Positions 1-9,377 of a stretch of 64,000 nucleotides of DNA are shown one piece after another. Both the position numbers and the translations under genes were made by a program. The number at the start of each line of letters is the position of its first letter. Positions within the stretch are counted from its first letter, which is position 1. The notes under the pieces were generated by a model. That model was not told the DNA's origin. It saw nothing but the letters and a program-made list of their open reading frames with translations, and ran no database searches. The stretch is from positions 62,001 through 126,000 of the forward strand of contig NZ_CP058348.1 of assembly GCF_013752535.1 (NCBI RefSeq), written 5' to 3'. This DNA comes from Bdellovibrio sp. KM01. GTDB lineage: Bacteria > Bdellovibrionota > Bdellovibrionia > Bdellovibrionales > Bdellovibrionaceae.

Positions 1-585
1 TCCGTTTCTGGGGATTCCGTATTCAGCAAATTGAAATTCGAATCTGGCGTTCACCGCGTTCAGCGTGTTCCAGCTACTGAGGCTGCGGGTCGTATTCATA
101 CGTCCACCGTAACAGTTGCTGTGATCCCTGAAGTGGAAATCAAAGAAGTGAACATCCCAATGTCTGACGTGCGTATTGAAACAATGCGTTCTCAAGGTTC
201 GGGCGGTCAGTCCGTCAATAGAACTGAGTCAGCAGTGCGTGTTGTGCATTTGCCAACGGGTCTTGATGTGAAGTGCCAAGAAGGTAAATCCCAATCTGCC
301 AATCGTGAGCGTGCATTCCAAATCCTTTACGCAAAACTTCAGCAAATTGAAGATGAAAAAGCACGTAAAGAAGCTTCTGATGTTCGTTTGGACCAAATCG
401 GTACTGGCGATCGTTCAGAACGTATCCGTACTTACAACTTCCCTCAGACACGTATTACTGATCACCGTATTGGTCTTACGATCCATCAGCTGGATCAAGT
501 CATGAGCGGATCTTTTGGGTTGCTGATTGACCCACTCGTTGCTAACTTCCAAGCAGAGGCTCTTAAAAAACAGACCTCTGCTTAG
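1..585 (+). CDS. prfA: Peptide chain release factor 1 (RF1), 3' part only
   Basis: RF1 recognises UAA and UAG stop codons and triggers hydrolysis of peptidyl-tRNA on the ribosome. The reading frame is open from the first base of the window, so the N-terminal part lies upstream; 194 residues remain of a family that is usually about 360 long. The frame carries the catalytic GGQ motif in the context [16 protein letters not shown], with the downstream basic segment normal for domain 3. The next gene, 5 bases on, is prmC, whose product methylates the glutamine of this GGQ motif, a classic pairing. RF1 rather than RF2 is inferred from the prmC neighbour and general similarity; the tripeptide that distinguishes them is outside the window. 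Confidence 0.95.
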   Translation, partial: SVSGDSVFSKLKFESGVHRVQRVPATEAAGRIHTSTVTVAVIPEVEIKEVNIPMSDVRIETMRSQGSGGQSVNRTESAVRVVHLPTGLDVKCQEGKSQSANRERAFQILYAKLQQIEDEKARKEASDVRLDQIGTGDRSERIRTYNFPQTRITDHRIGLTIHQLDQVMSGSFGLLIDPLVANFQAEALKKQTSA

Positions 586-590
586 GGCTA

Positions 591-1472
591 ATGAAACTCA
601 AAGAAGTACTCGATAAGACCACCGCATTTTTCAAAGATAAAAAGATAGAGACGCCTCGCCTCGATGCGGAGCTTTTGTTTGCCCACAGCTTAAAGCTTGA
701 GCGCATTCAGCTTTACTTAAAGTTCGACCAGCCTCTATCCGAAGCCGAACTGGCGGGTCTGCGCGAATTGGTTCGTCGCCGTGGTCAGGGTGAGCCCGTC
801 GCGTATATCCTGGGTTACCGTGATTTCTATAAATCCCGGTTTGAAGTTTCCCCGGCAACTTTGATCCCTCGTCCAGAAACAGAACAAATCGTTGAAGAAG
901 TTTTGGCATGGGCCAAAGATAAAGACCAACCATACACGATCCTTGATTTAGGAACGGGCACCGGTTGTTTGGGCCTTAGCATTCTTAAAGAGCTTCCAAA
1001 TGCCAAGTTAGTATCCGTAGATGTGTCAGCTGATGCGATCGCGGTTGCTAAACGCAATGCCCAGAACCTGGGATTGGCTGATCGGGCGGAGTTTGTTAAT
1101 GCAGATGCATCCAATGTCGATCTTGTAATGGCATCTTGCAGGAACTTCATGGGACAGAACACGATAGACATATTAGTCTCTAATCCTCCCTACATTGCGA
1201 ACAATGATCCGGCAGTGCAGGAGAACGTAAGAAAGTTTGAACCATCTACTGCACTATTCGCAGAAGACAATGGATTAGCACTTTTGAAATCGTGGTCCAA
1301 GGCGTATGCTCCATACTTGTCATCAGAGTCCGTGATGATGATGGAAATGGGCATGAGCCAAGGCTCTGCAATGCAGAGTTATTATTCTGATTTAAATATT
1401 TTTAAAAACGTGCGCGTACTGAAAGATCTTTCAGGGCTTGATAGAGTTATCGCAGGAGTGAAGCATGGATAA
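591..1472 (+). CDS. prmC: Release factor glutamine methyltransferase PrmC (HemK)
   Basis: This SAM-dependent enzyme N5-methylates the glutamine of the GGQ motif of RF1 and RF2. The 293-residue protein has the helical N-terminal PrmC domain (about residues 5-75), a SAM-binding glycine loop LDLGTGTGCLGL near residue 121, and the NPPY catalytic signature (SNPPYIANND) near residue 197, which holds the substrate glutamine. Its length matches the family. It starts 5 bases after prfA and its last 8 bases overlap murA, so the three genes are almost certainly one operon. Confidence 0.97.
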   Translation: MKLKEVLDKTTAFFKDKKIETPRLDAELLFAHSLKLERIQLYLKFDQPLSEAELAGLRELVRRRGQGEPVAYILGYRDFYKSRFEVSPATLIPRPETEQIVEEVLAWAKDKDQPYTILDLGTGTGCLGLSILKELPNAKLVSVDVSADAIAVAKRNAQNLGLADRAEFVNADASNVDLVMASCRNFMGQNTIDILVSNPPYIANNDPAVQENVRKFEPSTALFAEDNGLALLKSWSKAYAPYLSSESVMMMEMGMSQGSAMQSYYSDLNIFKNVRVLKDLSGLDRVIAGVKHG

Positions 1473-2718
1473 AATGGTTGTGATGGGTAATGGCCCACTT
1501 AAAGGTACAGTAGCAGCAAGTGGCGCAAAAAATGCGGCTCTTCCGATTCTGTTTTCAACATTGCTAGCTGAAGGCAATCACGTTTTCACAAACATGCCGA
1601 AACTAAAAGACATCGAATCCACTTCTGAATTGTTAAACAGCTTGGGCTGCGAAACAAAATGGGTTGGCGATGAATTTCACGTGACTGTGCATAAGCCTGA
1701 ATCTTTCGAAGCATCCTACGACCTGGTTCGTAAAATGCGTGCAAGCTTCCTGTGTATGGGGCCGATGCTGGCGAAATATGGTGAAGCCGTGGTTTCTCAA
1801 CCCGGTGGCTGCGCTATTGGTTCGCGTCCGATCGATTTGCACTTGGACGGTTTCAAAGCTTTGGGTGCAACTATCACACAAAAAGAAGGTTACGTTCACG
1901 CAGCTTCTCCGAAACTTCAGGGTTCAACATTCTTGTTTGAAACTGTGACAGTGGGTGGAACAGAGAATGTGATGATGGCAGCCACGCTTGCAAAAGGTGT
2001 GACTATCCTTGAAAACGCCGCAAAAGAGCCAGAGATCGTCGACCTTGCAGAGTACCTAAATAAGATGGGTGCAAAAATCACAGGCCACGGTACTTCAGTT
2101 ATCCGCATCGAAGGTGTTGAAAAATTGCATCCAGCAAAACACGCGATCATGCCAGATCGTATCGAAGCGGGTACTTTGTTGATCGCCGGTGCAATCACAA
2201 AAGGCCAAGTAACAGTTACGAACTGTGTACCCGCACACTTGGAAGCCTTGATTTTGAAAATGCGCGAATCTGGTTTCAAAATCGAAACAACAAAAGACAC
2301 AATGACTGTATTCCCTGCTGATAAATGGGAAGCGGTCGATGTGACGACGGCTCCTCACCCATTGTTCCCAACAGATCTTCAAGCCCAATTCATGGCCTTG
2401 ATGACTGTTGCAAACGGCACAAGCGTGATCACAGAAACGGTTTTCGAAAACCGCTTCATGCACGTAACAGAACTTTGCCGCCTAGGATCTGACATCACTC
2501 CAAAAACAAGAGTAGCCGTCATCCGCGGAAACCCAGGCCAACTAACAGGCGCTCCAGTAATGGCAACTGACCTACGTGCCTCAGCCTCCCTAGTCCTAGC
2601 CGGCCTGGTCGCAAGCGGCGAAACAGTAGTAAGCCGCATCTACCACTTGGACCGTGGCTACGAAAAACTAGAAGACAAGCTTTCAAGCTTAGGCGCAAAA
2701 ATCCGCCGCCAAGAGTAG
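1465..2718 (+). CDS. murA: UDP-N-acetylglucosamine 1-carboxyvinyltransferase MurA
   Basis: MurA transfers enolpyruvate from PEP to UDP-GlcNAc, the first committed step of peptidoglycan synthesis, in the cytoplasm. The 417-residue product has the EPSP-synthase fold signatures: an N-terminal GAKNAALPI segment with the substrate-binding Lys-Asn pair, and the loop [16 protein letters not shown], whose cysteine is the PEP-binding, fosfomycin-target residue. Cysteine rather than aspartate predicts fosfomycin sensitivity at the target level. The start overlaps the end of prmC by 8 bases, and a strong terminator lies about 30 bases past the stop. Confidence 0.98.
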   Translation: MDKMVVMGNGPLKGTVAASGAKNAALPILFSTLLAEGNHVFTNMPKLKDIESTSELLNSLGCETKWVGDEFHVTVHKPESFEASYDLVRKMRASFLCMGPMLAKYGEAVVSQPGGCAIGSRPIDLHLDGFKALGATITQKEGYVHAASPKLQGSTFLFETVTVGGTENVMMAATLAKGVTILENAAKEPEIVDLAEYLNKMGAKITGHGTSVIRIEGVEKLHPAKHAIMPDRIEAGTLLIAGAITKGQVTVTNCVPAHLEALILKMRESGFKIETTKDTMTVFPADKWEAVDVTTAPHPLFPTDLQAQFMALMTVANGTSVITETVFENRFMHVTELCRLGSDITPKTRVAVIRGNPGQLTGAPVMATDLRASASLVLAGLVASGETVVSRIYHLDRGYEKLEDKLSSLGAKIRRQE

Positions 2719-2746
2719 CCCCAACTCAAAAATCTAAATCAAAAAA

Positions 2747-2774
2747 GGCAGGATCAAAAATCCTGCCTTTTTTT
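2747..2774 (+). terminator. Rho-independent terminator after murA
   Basis: A perfect 7-bp stem, GGCAGGA (2747-2753) with TCCTGCC (2761-2767), encloses a 7-base A-rich loop and is followed by seven T (2768-2774). It closes the prfA-prmC-murA operon. Confidence 0.93.
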
Positions 2775-2805
2775 CGGGTTCAAGTCCTGTTGGTCACCCC
2801 AATTT

Positions 2806-3588
2806 TTAATAAGCTAAATTCATATGAAAAGCATAAGCGAGATCTTGCCCCGTAAGGCTGTCATATTCAGTCTGTTTGGGATTGATGACCGGAGTGTAAC
2901 AAGAAATCTCCTGAACAATTTCACCTGGCGAGTTGTTGCCGTACCAGAATCGAACGCCAGTGAAATTTGGTAGCTGACGAAAATCAGCTTTCTTCTCGAT
3001 GACCGAGTAACTGACTTTTAGTTTTTCTTGAATATTATCTTTTCGACGAATCGTTATCGAACAAAACGGCTCTTTCTTAATCGACCGCAAAGCCACCACG
3101 TGACCTTCTTGGAAATAGAATGTCCCCGCTGTTCCGGTATTAAATAGATTCTGCAAAGCCACTCCACTATGATCACAAAAATGAAATCGCAAATAACTTA
3201 CACGATTCTCAAAAATAAGCGGTCTGTTGTGATGATTGGTGACTTTAAATTCAAAATAAGAATCGCGAAGTTTAAACTTTTTCCCAATATTCTCAGATGA
3301 CACTGACCGTGACCCAATCTGTTCTGCATGCTTATGCTCCGATTTGCGAAGCCATGTAATCATTCGCATCCGATAAGAACTTTTAATTTCAGAAGCAACG
3401 ACTGCACTAGAAGGAATCGATGTAGGAGCTGCAGCAATAGATGCAATGCGGCGAACCGGAGAAGACTCAACAACCAAAGAAACTGGCCGTTGAAAAAGAA
3501 AATCTGCTTCGTCCTGCCGAGAACGAAGCCCAACGAAGAAACAAACCCCAGCCAACCCCAAAAGAACCCAATTAGCTCTATCCACCAA
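2806..3588 (-). CDS. Hypothetical membrane-anchored protein
   Basis: I do not recognise a family. The 260-residue frame begins with a TTG (3588) immediately followed by a GTG; neither has a clear Shine-Dalgarno sequence, so the start is uncertain. Residues about 6-20 form one hydrophobic segment (WVLLGLAGVCFFVGL), followed by a linker rich in Ala, Ser and Pro, suggesting an inner-membrane anchor with a periplasmic domain. The rest (about residues 105-260) alternates polar and aromatic residues as in a beta-rich domain, with scattered cysteines. It is transcribed toward murA and stands alone; the long non-coding stretch upstream contains the structured element at 3801-3901. Confidence 0.6.
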   Translation of the reverse strand: MVDRANWVLLGLAGVCFFVGLRSRQDEADFLFQRPVSLVVESSPVRRIASIAAAPTSIPSSAVVASEIKSSYRMRMITWLRKSEHKHAEQIGSRSVSSENIGKKFKLRDSYFEFKVTNHHNRPLIFENRVSYLRFHFCDHSGVALQNLFNTGTAGTFYFQEGHVVALRSIKKEPFCSITIRRKDNIQEKLKVSYSVIEKKADFRQLPNFTGVRFWYGNNSPGEIVQEISCYTPVINPKQTEYDSLTGQDLAYAFHMNLAY

Positions 3589-3800
3589 CTAAATGGTACA
3601 GCCAAGAATCAACAAACCAACTAAACATTTAAAAGATTATCAAAAAGAGATGGAATCCCACGAACAACCAAAGACTCCCATAGAACCACAGGAATCTAAT
3701 CATTTAAAAAAAGTCCGACAATCGTATAAACCCCCTCTTCTGCCCATTTGTTTGAACATGTCTCAACAAACCCAGCAAAATTCAGCGGAAGCAATTTGAG

Positions 3801-3901
3801 CTGCCCGTCCGAAGAGAGGCCTTCGGCGGCGCATGGATGCGCGAACCGGCAAAGCCGGCGCCGATGAGTCACGATGACGTGCCGACCGCAGCGACGGGTA
3901 G
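3801..3901. other. G+C-rich multi-hairpin element (candidate structured RNA or REP-like repeat)
   Basis: Within a roughly 470-base gap (3589-4057) that is otherwise A+T-rich, about 100 bases are conspicuously G+C-rich and self-complementary. CTGCCCGTC (3801-3809) pairs with GACGGGTAG (3893-3901), 9 pairs with one G-U, as a closing stem. Inside are CGAAG/CTTCG (3810-3814/3821-3825), the perfect GCGCAT/ATGCGC (3829-3834/3837-3842), CCGGC-AAA-GCCGG (3846-3858) and CACG-ATGA-CGTG (3870-3881). A cloverleaf-like fold with several arms results. No reading frame explains the block. It could be a small RNA, a long 5' leader of the minus-strand gene ending at 2806, or a mobile palindromic repeat; strand is undetermined. 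Confidence 0.5.
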
Positions 3902-3957
3902 AACAAATTGATTTCGATGAATCTTCGTTCAAGGATCTCTAGTTGCAGAAAAAAGGC

Positions 3958-3996
3958 AAAAAAAAGGGCCAGCAAGGAGGGGATTTATGCTGACCC
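3958..3996 (-). terminator. Second of two tandem minus-strand terminators
   Basis: On the minus strand, GGGTCAGCA pairs with TGCTGGCCC (3988-3996 with 3966-3974, one mismatch) and is followed by eight T (the A run 3958-3965 on the plus strand). It lies downstream of the first terminator, both serving the gene ending at 4058. Confidence 0.7.
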
Positions 3997-4006
3997 TGTT
4001 AGGACT

Positions 4007-4047
4007 AAAAAAAATGATCTCAGCCCACGGAGGGGATTGGGGCTGAG
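4007..4047 (-). terminator. First of two tandem minus-strand terminators
   Basis: CTCAGCCC (4019-4026) and GGGCTGAG (4040-4047) form a perfect 8-bp stem. Read on the minus strand it runs into eight T (A run 4007-4014), just past the stop of the gene ending at 4058. Its loop holds GGAGGGGATT on the plus strand, the same ten bases found in the loop of the next terminator. Confidence 0.8.
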
Positions 4048-4057
4048 ACCTTTACGA

Positions 4058-4456
4058 TTACTGAGTAACCTCAGAGATACCGAACACTACGAAGACAATC
4101 GTCTTATTCCCAGAAGCCATTCCAGGGAGGGGATCCACAGAATAACTTCCATATGCGGGAGCAAGCTGATGCTCTTGTTCGATACCGCTAATCATAACTT
4201 TGAAACCGATGAAAGGTGTAAGATCGAAGTCGGATTGAAGAAGGATTGTGTTTTGTGCATCAAGAACTAAAACGAAAGTTCCATCAGCCAAAACCGCAAC
4301 TTCACCTACACGTGTCTGATAGTTGTAGTTTGAGGATTCTGTTCCAGTGATTTCATCGCCGTTGACTGCGTTGTTTGGTAATACACCAGCACGAGCCACT
4401 GCGGAAATCGCAAGGACTAGTAGGATGTATACTGCAATCAAAGCATTTTTAATCAC
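4058..4456 (-). CDS. Small secreted hypothetical protein
   Basis: About 132 residues, family not recognised. A GTG at 4454-4456 is taken as the start because GGGGGA lies 7 bases before it; the frame could begin 15 bases earlier at a TTG that overlaps that Shine-Dalgarno sequence. The N-terminus is a clear signal peptide (IKNALIAVYILLVLAISAVARA), so the mature protein is exported. The mature part is short and beta-rich (VGEVAVLADGTFVLVL and GFKVMISGIEQEH), without cysteines. The gene is monocistronic, closed by two tandem terminators. Confidence 0.75.
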   Translation of the reverse strand: MIKNALIAVYILLVLAISAVARAGVLPNNAVNGDEITGTESSNYNYQTRVGEVAVLADGTFVLVLDAQNTILLQSDFDLTPFIGFKVMISGIEQEHQLAPAYGSYSVDPLPGMASGNKTIVFVVFGISEVTQ

Positions 4457-4715
4457 GAGAGGTTCCCCCAAATAACTAAAAGACTCTTTTCCCTAGAGCA
4501 AGGTCTGTGCCAGATTGAGACAGCCCTCATCTCGAACGTGCTTGATTTGATGGCAACTCCGCCGGGGATCCGCACTCAAATCGGAACTAGAGGTAATTCC
4601 AATATGGGTTTGCAGTTCAACTTTGGAACCAGTTTCCCGACTAAAGCACAGAGTGAGACATCGGAATCAGGGGAGCTTGGTTGTTTGACAAAAAAGCCAG
4701 TATTATTAAGCATCT

Positions 4716-7625
4716 ATGTCTCGCATACAAATCACCTGGGTAGTTCGAACACGCAGTGGGCAAGTTAAAGGCCCTTACTCTACGGAAGCCATTCTTCGCA
4801 TGATTGGTGAGGGTGTTTTTTCGGGTCAGGAGATGATTTCGAAATTGCCTGACGGTCAGTGGACACAGATTTCTAAAGAGCCTGCGTTCTATGATAAGTT
4901 GCTCGAAGCACTTGAAGGTGTTGTCGACGTCGATCCAAAAAAAGTTCAAAAGATGGAAGCAGAAACGGTGATAATGAAACCACCGTCTGGCCAAACAAAT
5001 TCTTCGTCGACCATTCCTGGTGGTCCAACGAAAGAAAGCTTGGCGAATATCAAAGTCGATCCCAATGCGGGTCGAAAAATTGATATTTATGATGTCCCAT
5101 CGCAAGTGGCGCCCGTGACTATTCCGGGAACTATTTCTTCAAATAAAACAAAAACGGATGCGAAAGCGACCGTCATTGATCTTTCAAATTTGAAAAACAT
5201 GGAGAAAGATCAGCTCGTAAAAACTTTAAAGCTGCCACTATTGGGGCTTGCCGCTGTCATTCTTATTGGTATTTGGTTGTTGATGGATGACGGACCTGCG
5301 CGCGGAGATAAAATTCATCTCTTAGCTCCAGCCAAGCAGTCATCTCCGATGTCAGATGCTGACGTTAAAAAGAAGTTGAACGAAGCCTTGGTTGCAATGG
5401 AGTACGATACTTTTGAATCGTACTTGGATGCGCAAAATAAACTTGTCTCTATCGTGGAAGGTTCCTCTTCAAATCTTGAAGTGCGTGGATTGTTATGTGT
5501 GGTTTACAGAGAGCTTTGGCCATTTGCAAAACAAGATGCCCAGGATTTCAAAACCATCTCCGCCGTGACGCAGTCTACTCGCGCCATCAATGTCGTAAGT
5601 CCATTTGGTCGCGTGTGTGAGGCAGTTAAACTGTTAACGCTTGGTAAATTCCGCGAAGCCCGCAGTAATATTGAAGCGACTTTGGAAAGCCCCGAGCAGT
5701 TTTCTCTGGTGCCGATTCTTTATACGTATAAGGCGGAGCTTTTAGAGTTGGAAAAAGACTATAACAACGCAGTCCCCTATTTTGAAAAAGCCAGCCAGAT
5801 GTGGGACAAATGGCTTCATCCACAAGTCATGTTGGGTAAGCTTTATATGTCTGTTGATAAATACAATGAGGCATCGCAAGTTTTAAGAAACGTTCTGGCC
5901 AAGAATCCTAAGCATCGTGAAGCCAAGATTTTGATGGGCATCACGGAGTATCGCGGATTTAAAAAATCGGATTCTGCGTTTAGCTTCTTAAGTGCAGCAT
6001 TGGAATCAAAAAGCCAGGTTTCCCCTATCGTCGAGTCGACAGGCTTGCAGGTTCTGGCTGAAATTTACGTTGAAAGAAATGAAAAGAAAAAGGCCCTAAG
6101 CATGGCCCAAAAGGCGTTTGCACTGAACCCGAACAACGGCGGTCTTCGTCAGTTGGTGTTGCGCCTGGGTGGTTCGGATAAAATTTCTGGTGGTAAAAAT
6201 CAGACCAGCGACATTCTGTTCTTGGGTGACCAATACGTGCGCCAAGGTGACTATCTTGCGGCCCAAGCAGAATTTAAAGCGGCTTTTGAATCGGATCCCA
6301 AGAATGGAACTGCAGCACTAAAAGCGGCAAAAGCATTGTGGCAATTAAATCAAAGTTTCGAAGCGATTGAGTGGCTTAACAAAGCTATTAAAGCTGAACC
6401 GAAACTGGTTTCTGCATATGTGACTCAAGCTGATTATCTGTCTCAGCGTTTTGACTTTGCAAAAGCCACGACTGTTTTAACGAATGCCATTCGTATCGCT
6501 CCAAATAACTATGAAGTCTTGCGTGGATTGGCATTGTTAGAATTCCGTAAAAACAATATGGCTGGAGCCGTCAATTACGGCATGCGCTCGTTGAAAGCGT
6601 ATGACGGTGACATCGAAACATATATTTTGCTTTCTAAAGCAAACGGCTCTTTGGCTCTATCGATCATGCCTTTAAATAAAAAGGAAATTGAGCGGAAAGA
6701 AATCGCCGGAAAAGATGCCGTTCGCTTTGCAACGAAAGCTGTTGAGGTTGATGGAACGAATCCAGAAGCGCAAATCACTTATGCAAAAATGTTGGCAGCC
6801 ACGAATGGTGTGGATTCCGGCATTACGTACCTTAATGAATTGATAAAACGATTCTCGTATACATTAGATTACCGTATTGCTTTGGCAGAGGTGATGAAGT
6901 CGGAGGATCGCTGGAATCAAGCCAAAGATATTTATGAAAGAGTCGTCGAGGCCGATCAGCGGAATAAAAAAGGTTGGTTGGGTCTTGGTGAAAGCTATAA
7001 GGCTTTGGGACTTAACGATAAATCTTTGAAAGCGTTCCTTCAGGCGGCGATTCTTGATCCCTCTGATGGTGAAGCTTTATTCCAAGCGGGAAAATTGTAT
7101 TTGGAAACTGCTCGCTATGATGATGCGATCAAACAATTTAAACGTGTTCAGGCCACGAACCCGAACTACCCTCGGACCTGGTACAACATTGGTAAAGCAG
7201 CCTTTTCTTCGGGTGATTTGAATGGCGCCGTAGAAGCAGCGAAGATGGAAAAGAAGCTAAATCCAAATATCGCGGATTCATACATCCTGGCGGCAGAAGT
7301 GTATGCGGCTCGCAAACAGTTCACAGAGTGTGCAGGGGAATACTCCCAGGCCATGAAACTTCGTCCTCAAGGGGCGGATATTTATGTCAGGGCGGCCCAG
7401 TGTTATCGTCAGTCAGCATCTTTAGAAGTGGCAGAAGACATGCTTGCTTTGGCTGCGGCTCGTGAAAGTGGTTATGCGGAAATTTATCGGGAACAAGGGG
7501 CGATCTATGAGATCAAGGGTGATATTCGCTCCGCAGCACAGGCCTACAATAAATACTTAGGCCTCTCCCCAAATGCTCCAGATCGTGCTGAAATAGAAAA
7601 CAAGTTAAATAGACTCGGCAATTAA
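4716..7625 (+). CDS. GYF-like domain plus TPR-repeat membrane protein
   Basis: A 969-residue scaffold. Residues about 4-65 resemble a GYF_2/DUF4339 domain (WVVRTRSGQVKGPYS, then GQEMISKLPDGQW), a peptide-binding fold often found in bacterial envelope and motility scaffolds. A polar linker with several Pro-Ser stretches leads to one transmembrane helix near residues 172-190 (LPLLGLAAVILIGIWLLM). The remaining 770 or so residues are mainly tetratricopeptide repeats, with the A/G-Y-P spacing easy to see, for example GWLGLGESYKALGLNDKS and ALFQAGKLYLETARYDDA. The topology suggests a cytoplasmic GYF domain and a periplasmic TPR superhelix. No good ribosome-binding site precedes the ATG. A small membrane protein and serS follow in the same direction. 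Confidence 0.88.
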   Translation: MSRIQITWVVRTRSGQVKGPYSTEAILRMIGEGVFSGQEMISKLPDGQWTQISKEPAFYDKLLEALEGVVDVDPKKVQKMEAETVIMKPPSGQTNSSSTIPGGPTKESLANIKVDPNAGRKIDIYDVPSQVAPVTIPGTISSNKTKTDAKATVIDLSNLKNMEKDQLVKTLKLPLLGLAAVILIGIWLLMDDGPARGDKIHLLAPAKQSSPMSDADVKKKLNEALVAMEYDTFESYLDAQNKLVSIVEGSSSNLEVRGLLCVVYRELWPFAKQDAQDFKTISAVTQSTRAINVVSPFGRVCEAVKLLTLGKFREARSNIEATLESPEQFSLVPILYTYKAELLELEKDYNNAVPYFEKASQMWDKWLHPQVMLGKLYMSVDKYNEASQVLRNVLAKNPKHREAKILMGITEYRGFKKSDSAFSFLSAALESKSQVSPIVESTGLQVLAEIYVERNEKKKALSMAQKAFALNPNNGGLRQLVLRLGGSDKISGGKNQTSDILFLGDQYVRQGDYLAAQAEFKAAFESDPKNGTAALKAAKALWQLNQSFEAIEWLNKAIKAEPKLVSAYVTQADYLSQRFDFAKATTVLTNAIRIAPNNYEVLRGLALLEFRKNNMAGAVNYGMRSLKAYDGDIETYILLSKANGSLALSIMPLNKKEIERKEIAGKDAVRFATKAVEVDGTNPEAQITYAKMLAATNGVDSGITYLNELIKRFSYTLDYRIALAEVMKSEDRWNQAKDIYERVVEADQRNKKGWLGLGESYKALGLNDKSLKAFLQAAILDPSDGEALFQAGKLYLETARYDDAIKQFKRVQATNPNYPRTWYNIGKAAFSSGDLNGAVEAAKMEKKLNPNIADSYILAAEVYAARKQFTECAGEYSQAMKLRPQGADIYVRAAQCYRQSASLEVAEDMLALAAARESGYAEIYREQGAIYEIKGDIRSAAQAYNKYLGLSPNAPDRAEIENKLNRLGN

Positions 7626-7659
7626 CACTGAGTACGGGACGTTTACGGAGGATGCCATC

Positions 7660-7968
7660 ATGGGAATCGGCGACAAACTAAGTAGTTTTTCAAATAATGT
7701 TCAAGAGGGCGTAAAATCCACGACGATGACAGTTTTGCATATTTCTTTGCGACTGATCACAGGCTTCTTTGTCGGGATGACTCTGGCATTGATCGGTCAG
7801 GAATTGATTGGCTATGGAACATTCGCTCTGATTTTCGCGACGATTGTTGTCATGGCAGTTATCATGAAACTCCTTTCCCAGTGGAGTTTTGCGCAAATCT
7901 TAATTTTTGATTTGATTGTCGTCCTTGTCGGGATGCTTTTAAGAATGTATATACTGGTCGCACCTTAA
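7660..7968 (+). CDS. Small multi-pass inner-membrane protein
   Basis: 102 residues of unknown function, with GGAGG 8 bases before the ATG. After a short amphipathic N-terminus come three hydrophobic segments: about 32-50 (LITGFFVGMTLALIGQELI), 52-70 (GTFALIFATIVVMAVIMKL) and 78-99 (ILIFDLIVVLVGMLLRMYILV). No catalytic motif is visible. It sits 34 bases after the TPR scaffold gene and 17 before serS. Membership of the same transcript, and hence a partnership with the TPR protein, is an inference. Confidence 0.82.
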   Translation: MGIGDKLSSFSNNVQEGVKSTTMTVLHISLRLITGFFVGMTLALIGQELIGYGTFALIFATIVVMAVIMKLLSQWSFAQILIFDLIVVLVGMLLRMYILVAP

Positions 7969-7985
7969 CCGAGGACTTCTGAACA

Positions 7986-9278
7986 ATGATCGATATTAAA
8001 CTTCTGGAAAAAAAAGCTGAAAATGGAGCTTCTTATTACGATGAGTATAAGCAGGCTTTGATCAATCGTGGTGGTACTCCGGAAATCCTGGATCAAATCA
8101 TGGAGCTTAATAAAAAGCGCAAAGAGATGATCGCTCAGGCGGAAACTGCGAAAGCCAATCAAAATAAATTGAGCGGCGAGATTGGAAAACTAAAACGCGA
8201 AGGCAAAGATGCTTCCTCGCTTTTGGCAGAAGTGGAAACAATCAAAGGTTCCGTAAAAGATCTTGAAACAAAAGCTTCTGAAGCAGACCAACAAGTTTTG
8301 AATTTGGCTCTTGTGATGCCGAACAAACCGCACTCTTCTGTGCCGGTTGGTTCTTCTGAGAAAGAAAACCAAGTTATTAAAACTTGGGGTGAAATTCCAA
8401 AGTTTTCTTTCAAAGCAAAAGAGCACTGGGAGCTTGGTGAAAAGCTAAACATCATCGACTTCGAACGCGCTGGTAAAACTACAGGTACTCGCTTTGCTTT
8501 CCTTAAGGGGGCGGCGGCTCAGCTTGAGCGCTCATTGATTCAGTTCATGATGGATATGCATTCTACTCGTCATGGTTATACTGAAATGATTCCGCCATTC
8601 ATGGTGAATTCAAACAGTTTGACGGGTACAGGTAACTTCCCGAAATTTAAAGAAGACGTTTTCCATTTGGAAGGTTCTGATCTTTATTTGATTCCGACAG
8701 CGGAAGTTCCAGTTACAAATTACTACAATAACGAAATCTTGGATGAAAAAGATCTTCCACAAAGCTTCTGTGCTTACTCCCCTTGCTTCCGTTCTGAGGC
8801 AGGCAGTGCCGGACGCGATACGAAGGGTTTGATTCGTCAGCATCAGTTCGACAAAGTTGAGCTTATGACTTTCTGTCATCCTGATAAGTCTTATGAAGTT
8901 CACGAGGCTTTGACGTCTCATGCAGAGCAAGTTCTGATTGATCTTGAGCTTCCTTTCCGCCGTATGCTTTTGTGCACGGGGGATATGGGCTTCGGATCTG
9001 CTAGAACTCATGACCTTGAAGTATGGCTTCCGGGTCAAAACACTTACCGCGAGATCAGCTCATGCTCGAACTTTGAAGATTTCCAAGCTCGTCGTGCAAA
9101 TATCCGCTTCCGTTCTGCTGGTGGTAAGCCTCAGTTCGTTCATACATTGAACGGTTCTGCCCTGGCGGTGGGACGTACTTTGGTGGCGATTCTTGAGAAC
9201 TATCAACGTGAAGATGGCTCAATCGCAGTTCCAAAGGCGCTTCAAAAGTACATGGGCGGTAAAACCGAAATCAAATAG
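7986..9278 (+). CDS. serS: Seryl-tRNA synthetase
   Basis: Charges tRNA-Ser with serine. The 430-residue product has the N-terminal antiparallel coiled-coil arm (about residues 28-105, rich in Lys, Glu and Ala) that grips the long variable arm of tRNA-Ser. The class II catalytic domain follows, with motif 2 ([20 protein letters not shown]) and motif 3 ([18 protein letters not shown]). Length and motif order are standard. A tRNA-Ser gene lies 99 bases downstream on the same strand, so enzyme and substrate are neighbours. Confidence 0.98.
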   Translation: MIDIKLLEKKAENGASYYDEYKQALINRGGTPEILDQIMELNKKRKEMIAQAETAKANQNKLSGEIGKLKREGKDASSLLAEVETIKGSVKDLETKASEADQQVLNLALVMPNKPHSSVPVGSSEKENQVIKTWGEIPKFSFKAKEHWELGEKLNIIDFERAGKTTGTRFAFLKGAAAQLERSLIQFMMDMHSTRHGYTEMIPPFMVNSNSLTGTGNFPKFKEDVFHLEGSDLYLIPTAEVPVTNYYNNEILDEKDLPQSFCAYSPCFRSEAGSAGRDTKGLIRQHQFDKVELMTFCHPDKSYEVHEALTSHAEQVLIDLELPFRRMLLCTGDMGFGSARTHDLEVWLPGQNTYREISSCSNFEDFQARRANIRFRSAGGKPQFVHTLNGSALAVGRTLVAILENYQREDGSIAVPKALQKYMGGKTEIK

Positions 9279-9341
9279 TGTGATTAGGGCCTCACAGCCG
9301 GTGTAGGTCTTAAATATGCTGTGCGTCATTACAACAACCGC

Positions 9342-9370
9342 TTGATAACTCACGTCAAAACCCATAGAAC
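9342..9370 (+). promoter_or_regulatory. Putative sigma-70 promoter of tRNA-Ser(UGA)
   Basis: TTGATA (9342-9347) and TAGAAC (9365-9370) are separated by 17 bases, ending 7 bases before the mature tRNA 5' end. Placement and spacing fit a stable-RNA promoter; both hexamers are imperfect. Confidence 0.5.
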
Positions 9371-9377
9371 GGTCGAC

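Noticed and set aside
3801..3901. c-di-GMP (GEMM-I) riboswitch
   Set aside because: GCAAAGCC occurs, but the flanking paired regions and the second conserved segment do not match.
3908..4270. 120-residue plus-strand open frame opposite the secreted protein gene
   Set aside because: It runs through both terminators and antisense to a gene with a signal peptide and a Shine-Dalgarno site, and has no protein-like features.
4685..4690. TTGACA as the -35 box of the TPR gene
   Set aside because: The nearest TATTAT is only 10 bases away, and a 17-base spacing would put the -10 box next to the start codon.
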